A DNA stretch of 17,755 bases. It comes from DATIYF01 sp035517775 (GTDB taxonomy: Bacteria; Acidobacteriota; Terriglobia; Terriglobales; Acidobacteriaceae). The notes beneath the pieces are model-generated. The model saw only the letters and a program-made list of their open reading frames with translations, did not search any database and was not told the DNA's origin. The stretch's first letter is position 1. Each line of letters begins with the position of its first letter. The stretch spans positions 1-17,755 of the forward strand of contig DATIYF010000104.1 of assembly GCA_035517775.1 (NCBI GenBank). The letters are read 5' to 3'. The translations under genes and the position numbers were made by a program. This document shows, piece by piece, positions 7,516 to 15,388 of this stretch.

Positions 7516-7899
7516 GTGAGCGAAAGCAATCCTCGATCCGCCGAGCGTTGGCCCTGGCCCGATTCGCTCGACGCCCTGGCCGCGGCGCCCAGGCATCATG
7601 AATTGCTCCTCGAAAACGACCGGGTGCGCGTCCTGTATACGCGAATTCCCGCCGGAGACCTGGTCCCTTTGCACACTCACCGCTGGCAGGGAGTCGTGCA
7701 TCTGCTGAGCTGGAGTCATTTCGTTCGCCGCGACCAGCACGGCAAGGTTCTTCTCGATAGCCGCCAGATGCCCAGCCCGCCTCAAGCGCCCAGCGTGCAA
7801 TGGCTGGATCCGCTGCCCCCGCACACCGTCGAAAACGTGGGCGAATCTGAAATTCTGCTTTTTATCGTGGAGCTCAAACCGGCGGAGAGAAGCCGGTAG
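7516..7899 (+). CDS. Small single-domain cupin protein
   Basis: 127 residues. Cupin motif 1 is at about 47-62 with His53 and His55 (PLHTHRW); Gln58 occupies the place where the usual metal-binding Glu would be. Motif 2 is PPHTVENVG (101-109), with His103 and Asn107 in the expected H-x3-N spacing. Three histidines would give a metal site lacking the acidic ligand. The hydrophobic strand ILLFIVEL ends the fold. The GTG start is supported by AGGAG at 7505-7509. Small cupins can be dioxygenases, isomerases or ligand sensors, and nothing here selects one. It converges on the SnoaL-like gene with only 3 bases between them. Confidence 0.75.
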   Translation: MSESNPRSAERWPWPDSLDALAAAPRHHELLLENDRVRVLYTRIPAGDLVPLHTHRWQGVVHLLSWSHFVRRDQHGKVLLDSRQMPSPPQAPSVQWLDPLPPHTVENVGESEILLFIVELKPAERSR

Positions 7900-7902
7900 G
7901 CG

Positions 7903-8331
7903 TCAGCGCAGCTCCCGCAACTGCGGCACCGCCCCCATCTCAGAAAGGAAGCGGAAGGTATCCAGCACCTGCCAGACCTCGATGCACTTGCCGTTCTCGA
8001 ACAGATGAATATGCACTCCCGGCGCGCTGATCGCCTTCGCCGTCGGCGCCACTCCGAGAAATTCGCCTTTATGGGTGCCGTGAAACGAAAAACGATGCAC
8101 CACCTTTTCGCCGTCGGCGATGATATCGAGAATATCCACCCGCATATCGGGAAAGCCCTTCAGCAGATTGTTGTAGTGCTCGCGCAGGCCGGTGAGGCCG
8201 GGACGGATGCGGCTGGAAAATCCATGATGGATCACCGCGCTGCTGTAAAGTTCAAGGTGGCCGTCCAGGTCGCGCGCGCGAAAGCGGTCGGCGGCGCGCT
8301 TAACCGCCTCGACATTCTCTTGCTTTGCCAT
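7903..8331 (-). CDS. SnoaL-like / NTF2-fold protein (ester cyclase-like)
   Basis: 142 residues with the SnoaL/NTF2-like pattern: an N-terminal helix (VEAVKRAADRFRARDLDG), then YSSAVIHHGF, RPGLTGLREHYNNLLKGFPDMRV (about 43-65), a strand with VVHRFSFHGTHKGEFLGVAPTAK, and the C-terminal strand IHLFENGKCIEVWQVLD. The PGLTG-then-FPD spacing and the H-x-H region are usual for this fold. Known members include polyketide cyclases, dehydratases and many stress proteins of unknown role. No polyketide genes lie nearby, so a cyclase role is unlikely. AGGGG lies about 6 bases before the ATG. It diverges from the FMN dehydrogenase gene across about 205 bases. Confidence 0.75.
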   Translation of the reverse strand: MAKQENVEAVKRAADRFRARDLDGHLELYSSAVIHHGFSSRIRPGLTGLREHYNNLLKGFPDMRVDILDIIADGEKVVHRFSFHGTHKGEFLGVAPTAKAISAPGVHIHLFENGKCIEVWQVLDTFRFLSEMGAVPQLRELR

Positions 8332-8526
8332 GATCGCCCCTGCTCACGCTCTTCCCGAATTATTCCGCAAATCGCAGGCCCAAAAAAGATTGCGCCTGGC
8401 CGATACACGTTACCGCGGTACCCTGGCCGGGATCACGGAAGAAATCGCGGGCCGGCTGGAGCCGGGCATCCCCTTGCCGGCATGACAATTTCGCGCGGTT
8501 TTGACAATATGCTCCATTGCCTATGC

Positions 8527-8534
8527 AGGAGGTG
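8527..8534 (+). promoter_or_regulatory. Shine-Dalgarno site fixing the start of the FMN dehydrogenase
   Basis: AGGAGGTG lies just upstream of the ATG at 8537. It decides for this ATG over the in-frame start at 8501, whose added 12 residues do not match the family. Confidence 0.7.
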
Positions 8535-8536
8535 TA

Positions 8537-9721
8537 ATGGCAGGCAGCTCGAAAATATCGTCCCAGATTGTCTGTGTTGAGGATTTTCGCCCCATCGCCC
8601 AAAGGCGCTTGCCGCGCGCCGTATTCGACTATCTGGATGGCGGCGCCGGCGGCGAGGTCACCCTGCGCGAGAACCGGCGGGTTTTCGAGGATGTCACCTT
8701 CCGCCCGCGGCATGCCGTCAGCGTTCAACAGTGCAATCTGGGCGTGCGCGTATTGGGCTTCGACCTCTCGCTGCCCATTCTTCTCGCGCCTGTGGGCTAC
8801 AGCCGCCTGATGCATCCCGGCGGCGAGGTTGCGGCCGCCCGCGCCGCGGGAAAAGCCGGCACGGCCTACATACTTTCCACTATCTCCGGCTATCGCCTGG
8901 AAGACGTTCGCGCCGCTACCACCGGGCCGGCCTTCTTTCAGCTTTATCTCCTCGGCGGGCGTGAGGCCGCAGAGGGCTCCATCGAACGCGCGCGCCAGGC
9001 CGGATTCTCCGCGCTGGTGGTGACCATTGATACCGCGGTCTCAGGCCAGCGCGAGCGCGACATCCGCAACGGGGTAAAAGAGCTGGTCAGCGGCAGCCTG
9101 CTGGCCAAGGCGCCCTATCTGCCCCAGGTCCTCTCGCGGCCGCGCTGGCTGGCCAAGTTCTTGCTCGATGGCGGCCTGCCTGACCTCTATAACGTCGTCA
9201 TCCCGGGCCAGGGACCCATGCCGCTGGTGGATGTCAGCGTGGCCCTCGCCAAGGCCGCAGTCACCTGGGCCGATCTCCGCTGGATTCGTGAGATCTGGCA
9301 AGGGCCGCTGGTGGTGAAAGGCGTACTCACCGGAGACGATGCCCGGCGCGCCATGGATGAGGGCGCCGCCGCCGTGGTTGTTTCCAACCACGGAGGCCGC
9401 CAGCTCGATTGCGTCCCCGCTACCCTGCGCGTGTTGCCGGAAGTTGCCGCTGCCGTGAACGGACAGATCGAAGTGCTCATGGATGGCGGTATTCGCCGCG
9501 GCACCGATGTGGTGAAGGCCCTCTGCCTGGGCGCGCGCGCAGTGCTCTGCGGCCGGGCCTACGCCTATGGCCTGGCGGCGGCCGGCGAAGCCGGCGTCTC
9601 CCATGCCATTGAGATCTTGCGCACCGACGTCGACCACACCCTCAGGCTCCTCGGCTGCTCATCGGTGGGGGAACTGGACCATTCTTACGTCAATATTCCG
9701 CACGCCTGGCTGCCTGGATAG
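8537..9721 (+). CDS. FMN-dependent alpha-hydroxy-acid dehydrogenase/oxidase (lactate/mandelate/glycolate oxidase family)
   Basis: 394 residues, the usual family length, forming one TIM barrel. It oxidises a 2-hydroxy acid to the 2-oxo acid on FMN. All catalytic positions can be assigned: Tyr32 (FDYLDGGAGGE), Tyr137 (FFQLY), Asp165 (TIDTAVSGQRERDIRNG), Lys261, and His285 with Arg288 (SNHGGRQLD, 283-291), the base and the substrate-carboxylate clamp. The FMN-phosphate site is DGGIRRGTD (316-324) plus GR (339-340). There is no cytochrome b2 domain and no signal peptide, so it is soluble or peripherally bound. The substrate cannot be told; lactate, mandelate and glycolate enzymes share these residues. 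A decarboxylase of the kind that uses a mandelate dehydrogenase product is coded 4 kb away, which makes an aryl substrate attractive but unproven. The mycofactocin-linked MftD branch is also similar in style. Confidence 0.88.
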   Translation: MAGSSKISSQIVCVEDFRPIAQRRLPRAVFDYLDGGAGGEVTLRENRRVFEDVTFRPRHAVSVQQCNLGVRVLGFDLSLPILLAPVGYSRLMHPGGEVAAARAAGKAGTAYILSTISGYRLEDVRAATTGPAFFQLYLLGGREAAEGSIERARQAGFSALVVTIDTAVSGQRERDIRNGVKELVSGSLLAKAPYLPQVLSRPRWLAKFLLDGGLPDLYNVVIPGQGPMPLVDVSVALAKAAVTWADLRWIREIWQGPLVVKGVLTGDDARRAMDEGAAAVVVSNHGGRQLDCVPATLRVLPEVAAAVNGQIEVLMDGGIRRGTDVVKALCLGARAVLCGRAYAYGLAAAGEAGVSHAIEILRTDVDHTLRLLGCSSVGELDHSYVNIPHAWLPG

Positions 9722-9823
9722 AGGGCCGCCTGGATAGGGAAAAGCTATGTGTGGACAGCCCGCCCCCACCCGCCCGGGGCGAAGCCGAAGAGCTTGTCCG
9801 GCGCGGCGCAGCTTCGCAGCCGC

Positions 9824-11986
9824 TCACCCCGTCAGCTCTTCCGGCCGGATCGGCAGCTTTCGAATGCGCTTACCGGTCGCCGCAAAAATTGCATTGCACA
9901 CCGCCGGCGCAATCGGGGGCACGCCCGGCTCCCCGCAGCCGGTGGGTGCTTCTTCGCTGGGCACGATGTGCACCTCGACCGCCGGCATCTCGTTGATCCT
10001 CAGCATCTGGTAATCGTCGAAATTTCCCTGCTGCACCCGGCCATGGTCCAATGTAATTTCACCCTTCAAAGCCGCGGTCAGGCCATAAACAATCCCGCCC
10101 TGCATCTGCGCTTCAATGGTCAGCGGGTTCACCACCTTCCCGCAATCGATCGCGCACACCACGCGATGCACGGTGACGGTGCCATCCTTGTGGTCGAGTG
10201 AAATTTCCGCCACCTCGGCCACGTAGGTGTCAAAGGCCTTCACCATGGCGATGCCACGATATCTGCCCTTGGGCAGCGGCTTGCCCCATCCCGCCTTTTC
10301 CGCCGCCATCTCCAGCACGGCCAGATGCCGCGGCGCCTTGGCCAGCAGCTTGCGGCGGAATTCGTAGGGATCTTTCTTGCCCGCCGCCGCCACTTCATCC
10401 ACAAACGATTCGCTGAAGAATCCGTTCTGCGAAGCCCCCACCGAGCGCCAGAAGCCGACCGGAACCCCGGGGTCGGTCAACTGATAATCCACCAGAATAT
10501 TGGGAACGGCATAAGCCATGTCGCTCGCGCCTTCCACGCTGGAAGAATCCAGCCCATTGGTGATCGAGCCGGGAAAGAACACCGCCATGATGGAGGGGCT
10601 GGCAATGCGCACCGTCCACGCCACCGGCCAGCCCTCGGCGTCCAGCCCGGCGGCGAAGCGCGCGTAGGAAGCCGGCCGGTAGAAATCATGCTGCGTGTCA
10701 TCTTCCCGCGACCAGGTGACCTGCACCGGCGCACCCACGGCCTTGGAGGTCTCGACCGCCTCCACCACGAAATCCTGTTCGGCGCGGCGCCCGAATCCAC
10801 CTCCCAGATAGGTGGTGTGAATGTGCACCTGTTCCGGCTTCAGGCCGGTGATTTTGGCGGCGGTTCCCAGGTTGATGGTCTGAAACTGCGTGGGCGCCCA
10901 CACGTCGCAGCGCTCCGCCTGCACATGCGCGGTGCAGTTCATTGGCTCCATGGTTGAGTGCGCCAGGTACGGCGCCTCGTACACGGCTTCCACTTTCTTC
11001 GCCGCCCCTGCCATGGCCGTCTCGGCGTCGCCTTCCTTGCGTGCCACCACTCCCGGCTTCTCGGCCCGCTCGGCGAACATTTTGCTGATCCCGGCGCTAT
11101 CCAGACCGGCCAGCGCACCCTCATCCCATTTGATCTCCAGCGCCTGCCGGCCCTGCATCGCGTTCCACGTATTGTCTGCCACCACGGCGATTCCAGTCGA
11201 AATCTGGACCACATCTTTCACGCCTGGCACCGCTTTCGCCTTGGCCGCATCGAAACTGCCAACTTTTCCGCCGAAAACCGGGCAGCGCGCCACGACCGCG
11301 TGCAGCATGTTGGGCTCGCGCACATCAATGCCGAACCCGGCGCGGCCATTGGTCTTGACCGCCGCATCCAGCCGCTTGGTGGGCTTGCCCACCAGCCAGT
11401 AGCTTTTGGAATCTTTCAGGGCAACATCGGCCGGCACCGGCAACGCCCCCGCCGCCGATGCCAGACTTCCGTAGCTGGCCCGCTTGCCCGTTTTCTTGTG
11501 GAGGACCGCGCTATCCTGCGCGCGGCAATCCGATTTTTCCACGCCCCACTTTTGCGCCGCCGCCGCGATCAGCATCTCGCGCGCCGAGGCTCCCGCCTTC
11601 AACATCGGCTCCCAGCCGCCGCGCGTGCTCATGCTGCCGCCGGTGCCCTGCATCTTGAAAATCGGATTGAAGTACGCCGGGTCGGCCGGAGCAAACTCCC
11701 ATGCGATCTTCTTCCAGTCGCACTCCAGCTCCTCGGCAATCAGCATCGAGATCGAAGTGATTACTCCCTGCCCCATCTCCGACCGGTCAATCACCATCGT
11801 GATGGTGTCGTCGGGCAGAATGCGGATCCATGCATTCGGCGCAAACCCGCCCTCCGGTACCGGCGCCAGTTCCGCCAGCGCTCTGGAAGCTCCCGAAAAG
11901 TAAAAGCCCACGACCAGGCCGGCCGCGCCCGTTGCCCCCGTCTTCAAAAAATCGCGCCGGTTGAATTTCAGTGCAGTGGCGCTCAT
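9824..11986 (-). CDS. Molybdopterin-binding catalytic subunit, isoquinoline 1-oxidoreductase beta-like, Tat-exported
   Basis: 720 residues. It opens with a twin-arginine signal (NRRDFLKTG at 9-17, then a hydrophobic stretch to about residue 38), so the folded, cofactor-loaded enzyme should reach the periplasm. Seen: GGGFGRR (395-401) for the molybdopterin dinucleotide, the tail motif CGEPG (684-688) with Glu686 as active-site base, and GWRSV-like region FWRSVGASQNGFF (512-524). Length and layout fit the IorB/aldehyde oxidase branch that pairs with a small 2Fe-2S subunit and lacks an FAD subunit; electrons then go to a cytochrome or quinone. Its start overlaps the 2Fe-2S gene stop by 4 bases (ATGA), so the two are co-translated. 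Substrates in the family are N-heterocycles and aldehydes; which one applies here is unknown. Confidence 0.9.
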   Translation of the reverse strand: MSATALKFNRRDFLKTGATGAAGLVVGFYFSGASRALAELAPVPEGGFAPNAWIRILPDDTITMVIDRSEMGQGVITSISMLIAEELECDWKKIAWEFAPADPAYFNPIFKMQGTGGSMSTRGGWEPMLKAGASAREMLIAAAAQKWGVEKSDCRAQDSAVLHKKTGKRASYGSLASAAGALPVPADVALKDSKSYWLVGKPTKRLDAAVKTNGRAGFGIDVREPNMLHAVVARCPVFGGKVGSFDAAKAKAVPGVKDVVQISTGIAVVADNTWNAMQGRQALEIKWDEGALAGLDSAGISKMFAERAEKPGVVARKEGDAETAMAGAAKKVEAVYEAPYLAHSTMEPMNCTAHVQAERCDVWAPTQFQTINLGTAAKITGLKPEQVHIHTTYLGGGFGRRAEQDFVVEAVETSKAVGAPVQVTWSREDDTQHDFYRPASYARFAAGLDAEGWPVAWTVRIASPSIMAVFFPGSITNGLDSSSVEGASDMAYAVPNILVDYQLTDPGVPVGFWRSVGASQNGFFSESFVDEVAAAGKKDPYEFRRKLLAKAPRHLAVLEMAAEKAGWGKPLPKGRYRGIAMVKAFDTYVAEVAEISLDHKDGTVTVHRVVCAIDCGKVVNPLTIEAQMQGGIVYGLTAALKGEITLDHGRVQQGNFDDYQMLRINEMPAVEVHIVPSEEAPTGCGEPGVPPIAPAVCNAIFAATGKRIRKLPIRPEELTG

Positions 11987-12561
11987 TCCGCACCTCCCGC
12001 CACGCCCGCGCCGAGACCACCGCCCTCGCCTGCCCTCAGCCCAGCCGCGGCCATCGCCACTTCATTCTCATCCTCAGTAGTCGTCGCGGGCCGCTCTCCC
12101 GCCCCGGCGCGCATCTTGGCCGCCTGATGGATGGCCTCGCGAATCCTCTGGTAGGTGCCGCAGCGGCAGATGTTGCCGCTCATGGCTTCATCAATCTGCG
12201 CGTCGCTGGGATGCGGGTTCTTCGCCAGCAGATCGGCTGCCTGCATGATCTGGCCCGACTGGCAGTAGCCGCATTGCGGCACATCCAGCGCAATCCAGGC
12301 CTGCTGCACCGGATGATTGCCCTCTGCCGAGAGCCCTTCGATGGTCGTCACTTTTTTCCCTGCCACCGAAGAAACCGGCGTCACGCACGACCGCGTGGCC
12401 TCGCCGTTAATGTGCACCGTACAGGCCCCGCACAGCGCCATGCCGCAGCCAAACTTGGTGCCGGTCAGGTTAAGGGTGTCGCGCAAAACCCAGAGCAGTG
12501 GCATCTGCGGGTTGACGTCCACAGTCTGCGGTTTGCCATTCAAAACGAAGCTGACGGCCAT
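11983..12561 (-). CDS. Two-[2Fe-2S] electron-transfer subunit, isoquinoline 1-oxidoreductase alpha-like
   Basis: 192 residues. The plant-ferredoxin-type cluster is bound by Cys39, Cys44, Cys47 and Cys59 (FGCGMALCGACTVHINGE), and the second, helical cluster by Cys97, Cys100, Cys132 and Cys134 (QCGYCQSGQ, NICRCGTYQRI). It carries electrons from the molybdenum centre of the downstream partner. It has no signal of its own and probably leaves the cell on its partner's Tat signal. The family usually ends near residue 150-155; here about 40 extra residues follow, rich in Gly, Ala and Glu, with no motif. AGGAGG at 12567-12572 supports the ATG. It is the first gene of the pair. Confidence 0.92.
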   Translation of the reverse strand: MAVSFVLNGKPQTVDVNPQMPLLWVLRDTLNLTGTKFGCGMALCGACTVHINGEATRSCVTPVSSVAGKKVTTIEGLSAEGNHPVQQAWIALDVPQCGYCQSGQIMQAADLLAKNPHPSDAQIDEAMSGNICRCGTYQRIREAIHQAAKMRAGAGERPATTTEDENEVAMAAAGLRAGEGGGLGAGVAGGAE

Positions 12562-12629
12562 CTCTGCCTCCTGGCGGACCGAGCATGCCGCTCCGTCCCA
12601 TGAGAACTGCTTGGTAGGGTTGACCGTCC

Positions 12630-12635
12630 ATTTTA
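12630..12635 (-). promoter_or_regulatory. Candidate -10 box of the 2Fe-2S/molybdenum oxidoreductase operon
   Basis: The minus strand reads CCTAAAATGG about 70 bases before the start. The box TAAAAT resembles others in the window. No convincing -35 sits at 16-18 bases; a TTGACT further up (12662-12667) is 26 bases away. Confidence 0.25.
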
Positions 12636-12648
12636 GGGCTGAGGTGGG

Positions 12649-12658
12649 AGACCGGTCT
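12649..12658. promoter_or_regulatory. 10-bp palindrome upstream of the operon, possible operator
   Basis: AGACCGGTCT is a perfect palindrome about 90 bases upstream of the 2Fe-2S gene start and about 14 bases upstream of the candidate -10. The location suits a repressor or activator site, but a 10-bp GC-rich palindrome can arise by chance. Confidence 0.25.
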
Positions 12659-12712
12659 AGTAGTCAATATCTGGGAGCCCGCTTGTCCGTCACACGCCGC
12701 CGCCCCACCGGC

Positions 12713-12754
12713 TTTCCTTCGTGAGCCTTCGTGCCCTTTGTGGTTCGCGGTTTT
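12713..12754. repeat. TTCGTG-rich dispersed intergenic repeat, copy 1
   Basis: This stretch carries TTCGTG, CTTCGTGCCCT and TTGTGGTT at 9-10 base intervals. It aligns closely with 17604-17640. It lies between the hydrolase stop and the 2Fe-2S gene promoter region. The rest of this 205-base gap shows only the palindrome and -10 candidate described separately. Confidence 0.6.
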
Positions 12755-12766
12755 GCCGTGCCGTAT

Positions 12767-13753
12767 TCAGCGCCCTGCCGCCAATGCCGAGTCCACCGCC
12801 TCCCGCAGGAACCGGTCGCAGCGGGCGTTGGCTTCATCCGCCAGTGCCAAGGGGAACGCGTTGAAGGCATGCGCCCCGCCCGAATACACGGCCAGCTCCG
12901 CCTGATTTCCCGCCGCCACCCAGCGCGCATACATGAACAGCGAATCATCGAGCATAGGGTCAAGCGTTCCCACGCTGAACAGCGCTGGGGGAAGGTTCGC
13001 CAAATCGGCATGAAGCGGAGAAATGTCGGGATCTCGCCGATTGCTCACGCCCTGCATATACGCCCCGGAAAATTTCTCGATGTCCATCGTCCGCACCAAT
13101 AGCCCTTTAGCGCCGAGCTGCTTCTGGCTGGGAGTCATGGAAGAGTCGTAAACGCCGTATAGAAGATTGGCCGCGCGAAAGCCGGCCAAGCCGTGCCGGT
13201 CGCGCAGGCGAATCAGAGTAGCGGCCGAAAGCGTGGCCCCGGCCGATTCGCCGCCGAGGGTCAGAACCTCCGTGCCGAACTCAGCCTTTGCATTCTTTGC
13301 CAGCCAGAGCGCGGCCGTTTCGCAGTCGTCCCATGCCGCGGGATACGGATGTTCCGGCGCCAGCCGGTACTCCACGCTGAGGCAGGCCATGCCGGTATGG
13401 CGCACAATCCTCTCCAGCAACGGGTCCTGCTGGTCGGCCCCGCCCAGCACCATGCCTCCGCCGTGAATATGCAGATAGACGCCTTTGGGTTGATCGGGGG
13501 CAATCATCCTCAGCCCAACCGCATGGCCGCCTCGTCCGGGGATAGTGCGGGTGAGCGCCCGGTCTGATTTCGGCGCGACCCCGAACATTCCTTCGCCCCG
13601 CGCACGCGCCGCGCGTGCCGCTGGCGCCCCTACCTCCCACCAGTTCGGCCGGCTGCCGGTTGCCTGCACCAGCTTTTCGTTGAAGGCCCGCGTCTCAGCC
13701 GAGATGGCCGAGGGCCTGAAGCGCTCGGGATTGAATGGATTGCTGTTATCCAT
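12767..13753 (-). CDS. Alpha/beta hydrolase, hormone-sensitive-lipase (family IV) esterase-like
   Basis: 328 residues from the ATG at 13753; a TTG two codons earlier is less likely. The oxyanion-hole motif HGGG is at 97-100, the nucleophile Ser170 in GESAG (168-172), the acid Asp265 (GTLDPML) and His295 (GGAHAFN), so the triad is complete. YRLAPEHPYPAA (129-140) is characteristic of the HSL family. These are cytoplasmic carboxylesterases acting on short or aryl esters. There is no signal peptide. The gene begins 18 bases after the ThDP-enzyme stop, so it is probably the last member of the MFS-ThDP enzyme operon, where it could release an acid from an ester before or after decarboxylation. The substrate is unknown. 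Confidence 0.87.
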   Translation of the reverse strand: MDNSNPFNPERFRPSAISAETRAFNEKLVQATGSRPNWWEVGAPAARAARARGEGMFGVAPKSDRALTRTIPGRGGHAVGLRMIAPDQPKGVYLHIHGGGMVLGGADQQDPLLERIVRHTGMACLSVEYRLAPEHPYPAAWDDCETAALWLAKNAKAEFGTEVLTLGGESAGATLSAATLIRLRDRHGLAGFRAANLLYGVYDSSMTPSQKQLGAKGLLVRTMDIEKFSGAYMQGVSNRRDPDISPLHADLANLPPALFSVGTLDPMLDDSLFMYARWVAAGNQAELAVYSGGAHAFNAFPLALADEANARCDRFLREAVDSALAAGR

Positions 13754-13771
13754 GCTCAACTGCGCCCCGGC

Positions 13772-15388
13772 TCACCCGTAGTTCGGCGGGTTTACCGAAG
13801 CATCCATGCCAAATGCCGTTCCCCCGCTCGGCTGGATGCTCACACTCACCAGGCAGGGCGCATCGAGTGCCAGCGCCCGCGCCAGCGCCGCTTTCAACTC
13901 TTCCGGCTGGTCCACGTGCCAGGCTTCCATGCCGTAACCCTGCGCGATTTTTACCGCGTCAATTCCCGCAATCTCAATGCCCGGCACATTCGGCCCCACG
14001 TTGGTAAAGTCGCGAAAGCCGCGCAGCGCAGAATAATCATTGTTGCGGATCACCAGGAATACCACCGGCGCCTTCTGCTGTACCGCCGTCCACAGGGCCT
14101 GGATGGAATATTGCGCCGAGCCATCTCCCACCGGGCAGATCACCCGCCGCTTGGGATTCGCCATCTGCAGCCCCACCGCCGCCGGCAGGCCAAATCCCAG
14201 AATTCCGGAACGCACCGAATAGAACGATCCCGGCTCTTCCAGCCTGATATGCCGGTCAAGAGCGCCTTTCGAAGATGGGCACTCCTCGGCCATCACCGCG
14301 TCGGCCGGAAGCAGCGCGTTCAAGGCGCTGAACAGATAATCTGCGCTCATGGGAGATTCCGACTCCGCCTCCGGGGGCTTGGGCCGCGCCGGCCTCGAGA
14401 GCCTGGCTTTCGCGTTCACGCGGCTGCCGATGTATTCCGCGGCTGCAGCAATATTTCCGACAATGCTGGTGCCAGTCAGAGCCGAAGCTGCGTCGAACGG
14501 CGAGTTGGTGATCTGAAATAGTCTTGTTCCCGGCGCGATGGCCGCTCCCGGCACATAGGCGTAGTAAAGAAAAACCGGCGCTCCCAGCACCACCACGCAG
14601 TCGTAAGCTTTCAGTTGGTCGGCCAGCGGCTTCTGCGCCGGAAACAGCCCGCCGCAAAATTGTGGATGGCTGCGCGGAAACGTCCAGCGCGCGGCAATCG
14701 GGTCCTGGTAAACATCGGCGTCCAGCCGCTCCGCCAGCGCGATCGCCTGTCCCCAGGCGCCGTCTTCTTCAATCTGCGGCCCGGCCACCAGGGCCGGCTT
14801 GCGGCAGGCATCGAGTGCCCGCACCACTTCCTCCAGCGCGGCGGGTTCGGGCAACACCGTTCCGTTCACTTTTCGCGGCGCAACCGGCTCGCCGGGCCGG
14901 TTCCAGTCATCCATCGGGATGGAAATGAAAACCGGCCCCTGCGGCGGCTGCACCGCGGTATAGACGCCGCGTGCGATGGCGGCCGGAACATCTTCCGCAC
15001 GAAGCGGTTCGCAGGCCCACTTCACGTAAGGCTTTACCACTTCCACCGCCCGGCTGATGAGAAACGGCTCCGCCAGCACCTGCCGCCGGTCCTGCTGGCC
15101 CGTGGTGATCACAAGTGGAACATGGCAGTAATAGGCGTCAATGATCGCCGAAAGCCCATTGCCCACGCTGGCCACCGAGTGCAGGTTCACGAAGGCCGGG
15201 CTGCGGCTGCCCAGTGAATATCCCAGCGCAATGCCCGCCGCCGAGCGCTCGTGCAGGGCCAGCACATACTGAAAGTCAGGCGGCAGGTCTTTGAGAAAGG
15301 GCAGTTCGCTTGAGCCCGGGTTGCCGAAGATGATCTTCATCCCCAGGCCGCGCAGCACTTCGTAGGTTGCTTCCCGCACCGTGGTCAT
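13772..15388 (-). CDS. Benzoylformate decarboxylase-like thiamine-diphosphate enzyme
   Basis: 538 residues, with the three domains of the pyruvate-decarboxylase-like ThDP family. The N-terminus follows Pseudomonas MdlC closely: FGNPGSSELPFLKD (21-34) gives Ser26, LHERS gives Glu47 (the ThDP-activating Glu), and VNLHS gives His70, the same positions as MdlC Ser26, Glu47 and His70. The diphosphate/Mg site is GDGSAQYS (421-428) with Asn449-Asn450. MdlC has a second active-site His (281) in the stretch FRYHQY; here it reads FLYYAY, so that position is Tyr276. MdlC cuts phenylglyoxylate into benzaldehyde and CO2. With that His absent, a changed substrate or a carboligase role is possible. The ATG overlaps the MFS stop by 4 bases (ATGA). 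Cytoplasmic. Confidence 0.87.
   Translation of the reverse strand: MTTVREATYEVLRGLGMKIIFGNPGSSELPFLKDLPPDFQYVLALHERSAAGIALGYSLGSRSPAFVNLHSVASVGNGLSAIIDAYYCHVPLVITTGQQDRRQVLAEPFLISRAVEVVKPYVKWACEPLRAEDVPAAIARGVYTAVQPPQGPVFISIPMDDWNRPGEPVAPRKVNGTVLPEPAALEEVVRALDACRKPALVAGPQIEEDGAWGQAIALAERLDADVYQDPIAARWTFPRSHPQFCGGLFPAQKPLADQLKAYDCVVVLGAPVFLYYAYVPGAAIAPGTRLFQITNSPFDAASALTGTSIVGNIAAAAEYIGSRVNAKARLSRPARPKPPEAESESPMSADYLFSALNALLPADAVMAEECPSSKGALDRHIRLEEPGSFYSVRSGILGFGLPAAVGLQMANPKRRVICPVGDGSAQYSIQALWTAVQQKAPVVFLVIRNNDYSALRGFRDFTNVGPNVPGIEIAGIDAVKIAQGYGMEAWHVDQPEELKAALARALALDAPCLVSVSIQPSGGTAFGMDASVNPPNYG

Noticed and set aside
8501..8536. In-frame start at 8501 for the FMN dehydrogenase, and TTGACA at 8501-8506 as a -35 box
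   Set aside because: AGGAGGTG stands directly before the ATG at 8537. A -10 at normal spacing from TTGACA would fall on the ribosome site, so the transcript could not carry it.
8537..9721. FMN dehydrogenase as MftD of a mycofactocin system
   Set aside because: No mycofactocin precursor peptide, radical-SAM maturase or glycosyltransferase gene is in the window, and the conserved residues are shared by the whole alpha-hydroxy-acid oxidase family.
9712..9737. Direct repeat of GCCTGGATAG over the stop codon of the FMN dehydrogenase
   Set aside because: Two 10-base copies 16 bases apart look like a minor local duplication, with no effect on the protein.
10958..12127. Long plus-strand open frame (389 codons) opposite the molybdenum subunit gene
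   Set aside because: It is the complement of a clear Tat-signal molybdenum enzyme and has Arg/His-rich composition typical of an antisense frame in GC-rich DNA. The same applies to other long opposite-strand frames at 1472-2200, 5746-6402 and 9041-9637.
13754..13759. TTG at 13759 as start of the esterase
   Set aside because: An ATG lies two codons later; neither has a strong ribosome site, and ATG is the more probable start.
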